This document shows, one piece after another, positions 62,831-64,000 of a DNA stretch of 64,000 bases (position 1 is the first letter of the stretch; each line of letters starts with the position of its first letter). The notes under the pieces are model-generated. The model saw only the letters and a program-made list of their open reading frames with translations. It made no database searches and was not told the origin of the DNA. Both the position numbers and the translations under genes were made by a program. The stretch lies in contig OY741269.1 of assembly GCA_963514095.1 (NCBI GenBank), positions 27,266,218 to 27,330,217 of the forward strand, in the 5' to 3' direction. Source of the stretch: Eutrigla gurnardus (lineage: Eukaryota; Chordata; Actinopteri; Perciformes; Triglidae).

Positions 62831-63289
62831 TCGTTGCCTTGTATCTCAAATTCTGCTGAAGTTTCAATATTGTTGACTGAGCTATTTGTTCTCCAATGTG
62901 GAGCCAACACCAGAGCACATGCTTGTGGTGGTGCAATTCATTGCAAACAGAAAGTAACAATTGTGATTGATCCAAAACAGTTATTGTCATGGGTTTGGGT
63001 AGTTGTGATTGCCTCTAGACAGCACACACCTGAGGGACAGAAATGGGGAAAGAACGAGAGCTACTGGTTCAATTACTTATTTTGTCTATGGAATGCCATC
63101 ATTTCTAGCAAAAGAACAGTGTGAATTATAAGATGATGTACATTATATCCACCTTTTCACCCATTATTGGTAATGGTGGATTTGGTTTTGTGCCCGTAAG
63201 ATTTGATCAGTTTTAGTCCGCAGTCCGAGTGCTCAGTCAAGCAGCGCGACGGAGAGGAGAGTCAGAGCTGGACGGATTATCGAACTGGC

Positions 63290-63590
63290 TTACTGGGCAT
63301 AGGCCCAGGGGCCTAAAGTGTCAGGGACCCCCCAGGCCTTCCCCTACAACATGTCACTCAAAGAGAGACGTACCTAGCAGGAAGAGAATCACACTGACCA
63401 CAGAGAGATGACAACGAGACCAACACAACTACAAAGAGACCACAGAAATTACAAAATAAAGCAAAAAAATGAATAGGGACACAAAATGAGCACAAGATAA
63501 CTACAATAACACCTATACGGTTATGAAATAACACAAAATGAGCACAAAGATGCATGGAAGTATCCAGGGGCCTGTCATCTCATAATCTGT
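63290..63590 (+). repeat. teleost-type repeat with internal short tandem units
   Basis: It starts near TACTGGGCATAGGCCCAGGG and AAGTGTCAGGGACCCCCCAG, continues as a low-complexity array of ACAAAGAGACCAC-like units with variants (about 63385-63550), and ends ATGCATGGAAGTATCCAGGG followed by GCCTGTCATCTCATAATCTG. The array core plus unique ends match a fish repeat in which the internal unit count varies. Confidence 0.55.
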
Positions 63591-64000
63591 TTATGTGAGC
63601 AAGATGCCTGAATATTGAAAATGTATATCTGCTCTGAATTTCAACACATCATCGCAGTTTGATAAACAATATCGCCGTCCGTGGTGGATAGCGGCAGCCA
63701 ACGCCCCAACCCCTACAGCTACCCCGCTATTTCATTTCAACTCCTGCCTATGTTATGGCCAGAAAGCAGTGGATGAGTTGATATGACACCCCATTGGGTA
63801 AGTTGATATGCCGTTCCATTCTGCTGTAGGGTTTGTGCTTGATGTCAGGCTCCGTGAAGGGCACGGCTGTGAGCTATTATCATAGGAGCCTTCGGGGAGC
63901 CATTCGTGGAAGACAGGCAGTAAAACCTTGCGCCGAGTGCCTTCAACTCCTCCAGCTCTTCCAACTGCTGCTGGGGGTGATTTGTAAGCCTCACTTGTCC

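Larger units (their letters stand above)
59760..64000 (+). other. agbl4 intron (partial)
   Basis: Sequence following the agbl4 donor at 59760. No exon resembling the next AGBL4 segment (RVIFNIVNFSKTKSLYRDGM) is visible, so the intron continues past the window. It carries a GA-rich tract (about 61000-61140), a TG microsatellite (61737-61795) and two teleost-type repeats (about 62600-62830 and 63290-63590). Confidence 0.8.

Noticed and set aside
1..64000. CRISPR arrays, tRNA or rRNA genes, operons, complete transposase or reverse transcriptase genes
   Set aside because: None seen. Repeats are microsatellites or degenerate interspersed elements, no tRNA A/B-box pair was noticed, and the DNA is vertebrate nuclear in character.

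Overview
This is a window of vertebrate nuclear DNA, almost certainly from a ray-finned (teleost) fish. The evidence is widely spaced exons with GT-AG splice sites, many long CA/TG microsatellites, and several degenerate interspersed repeats that I recognise as teleost-type. Only about 0.8 kb is recognisable protein-coding sequence; the rest is intronic or intergenic.

Left and centre, minus strand: the 5' half of elavl4 (HuD), a neuronal RNA-binding protein. The gene reads from high to low coordinates. Alternative first coding exons lie at 34288-34296 (MVM) and 33054-33077 (MEWNGFKM). The common exon 2 is at 16083-16329 (N-terminal linker plus the start of RRM1), exon 3 at 4679-4782 (rest of RRM1) and exon 4 at 1265-1418 (end of RRM1 and start of RRM2). 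All junctions are phase-consistent. Exon 1c plus exons 2-4 give 514 nt, or 171 codons plus one base, a little under half of the expected protein. RRM2's second half, the hinge and RRM3 lie beyond base 1. A further phase-0 open exon at 47991-48122 (44 codons, good donor) may be a more distant alternative 5' coding exon. CpG-rich blocks at about 34.18-34.76 kb and 33.23-33.77 kb sit on or just upstream of the two certain first exons and are the likely promoters.

Right, plus strand: one certain exon of agbl4 (cytosolic carboxypeptidase 6) at 59635-59759. Its upstream first exon or exons could not be identified confidently, and its next exon lies beyond base 64000. elavl4 and agbl4 are arranged head to head, as they are in the human genome. 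An assembly gap of exactly 200 N lies at 52149-52348.

Between the exons are simple repeats and at least nine interspersed-repeat remnants. One is a MITE-like element at 19321-19998 that itself appears to carry a nested insertion. There are also unexplained GC-rich patches inside elavl4 intron 2 and homeodomain-motif-rich stretches that could be conserved enhancers. I saw no tRNA, rRNA, CRISPR array or complete transposase gene. The window is a conserved neuronal locus rather than a new system. The points most worth following up are the 48-kb upstream exon, the multiple elavl4 N-termini, and the intronic GC islands.
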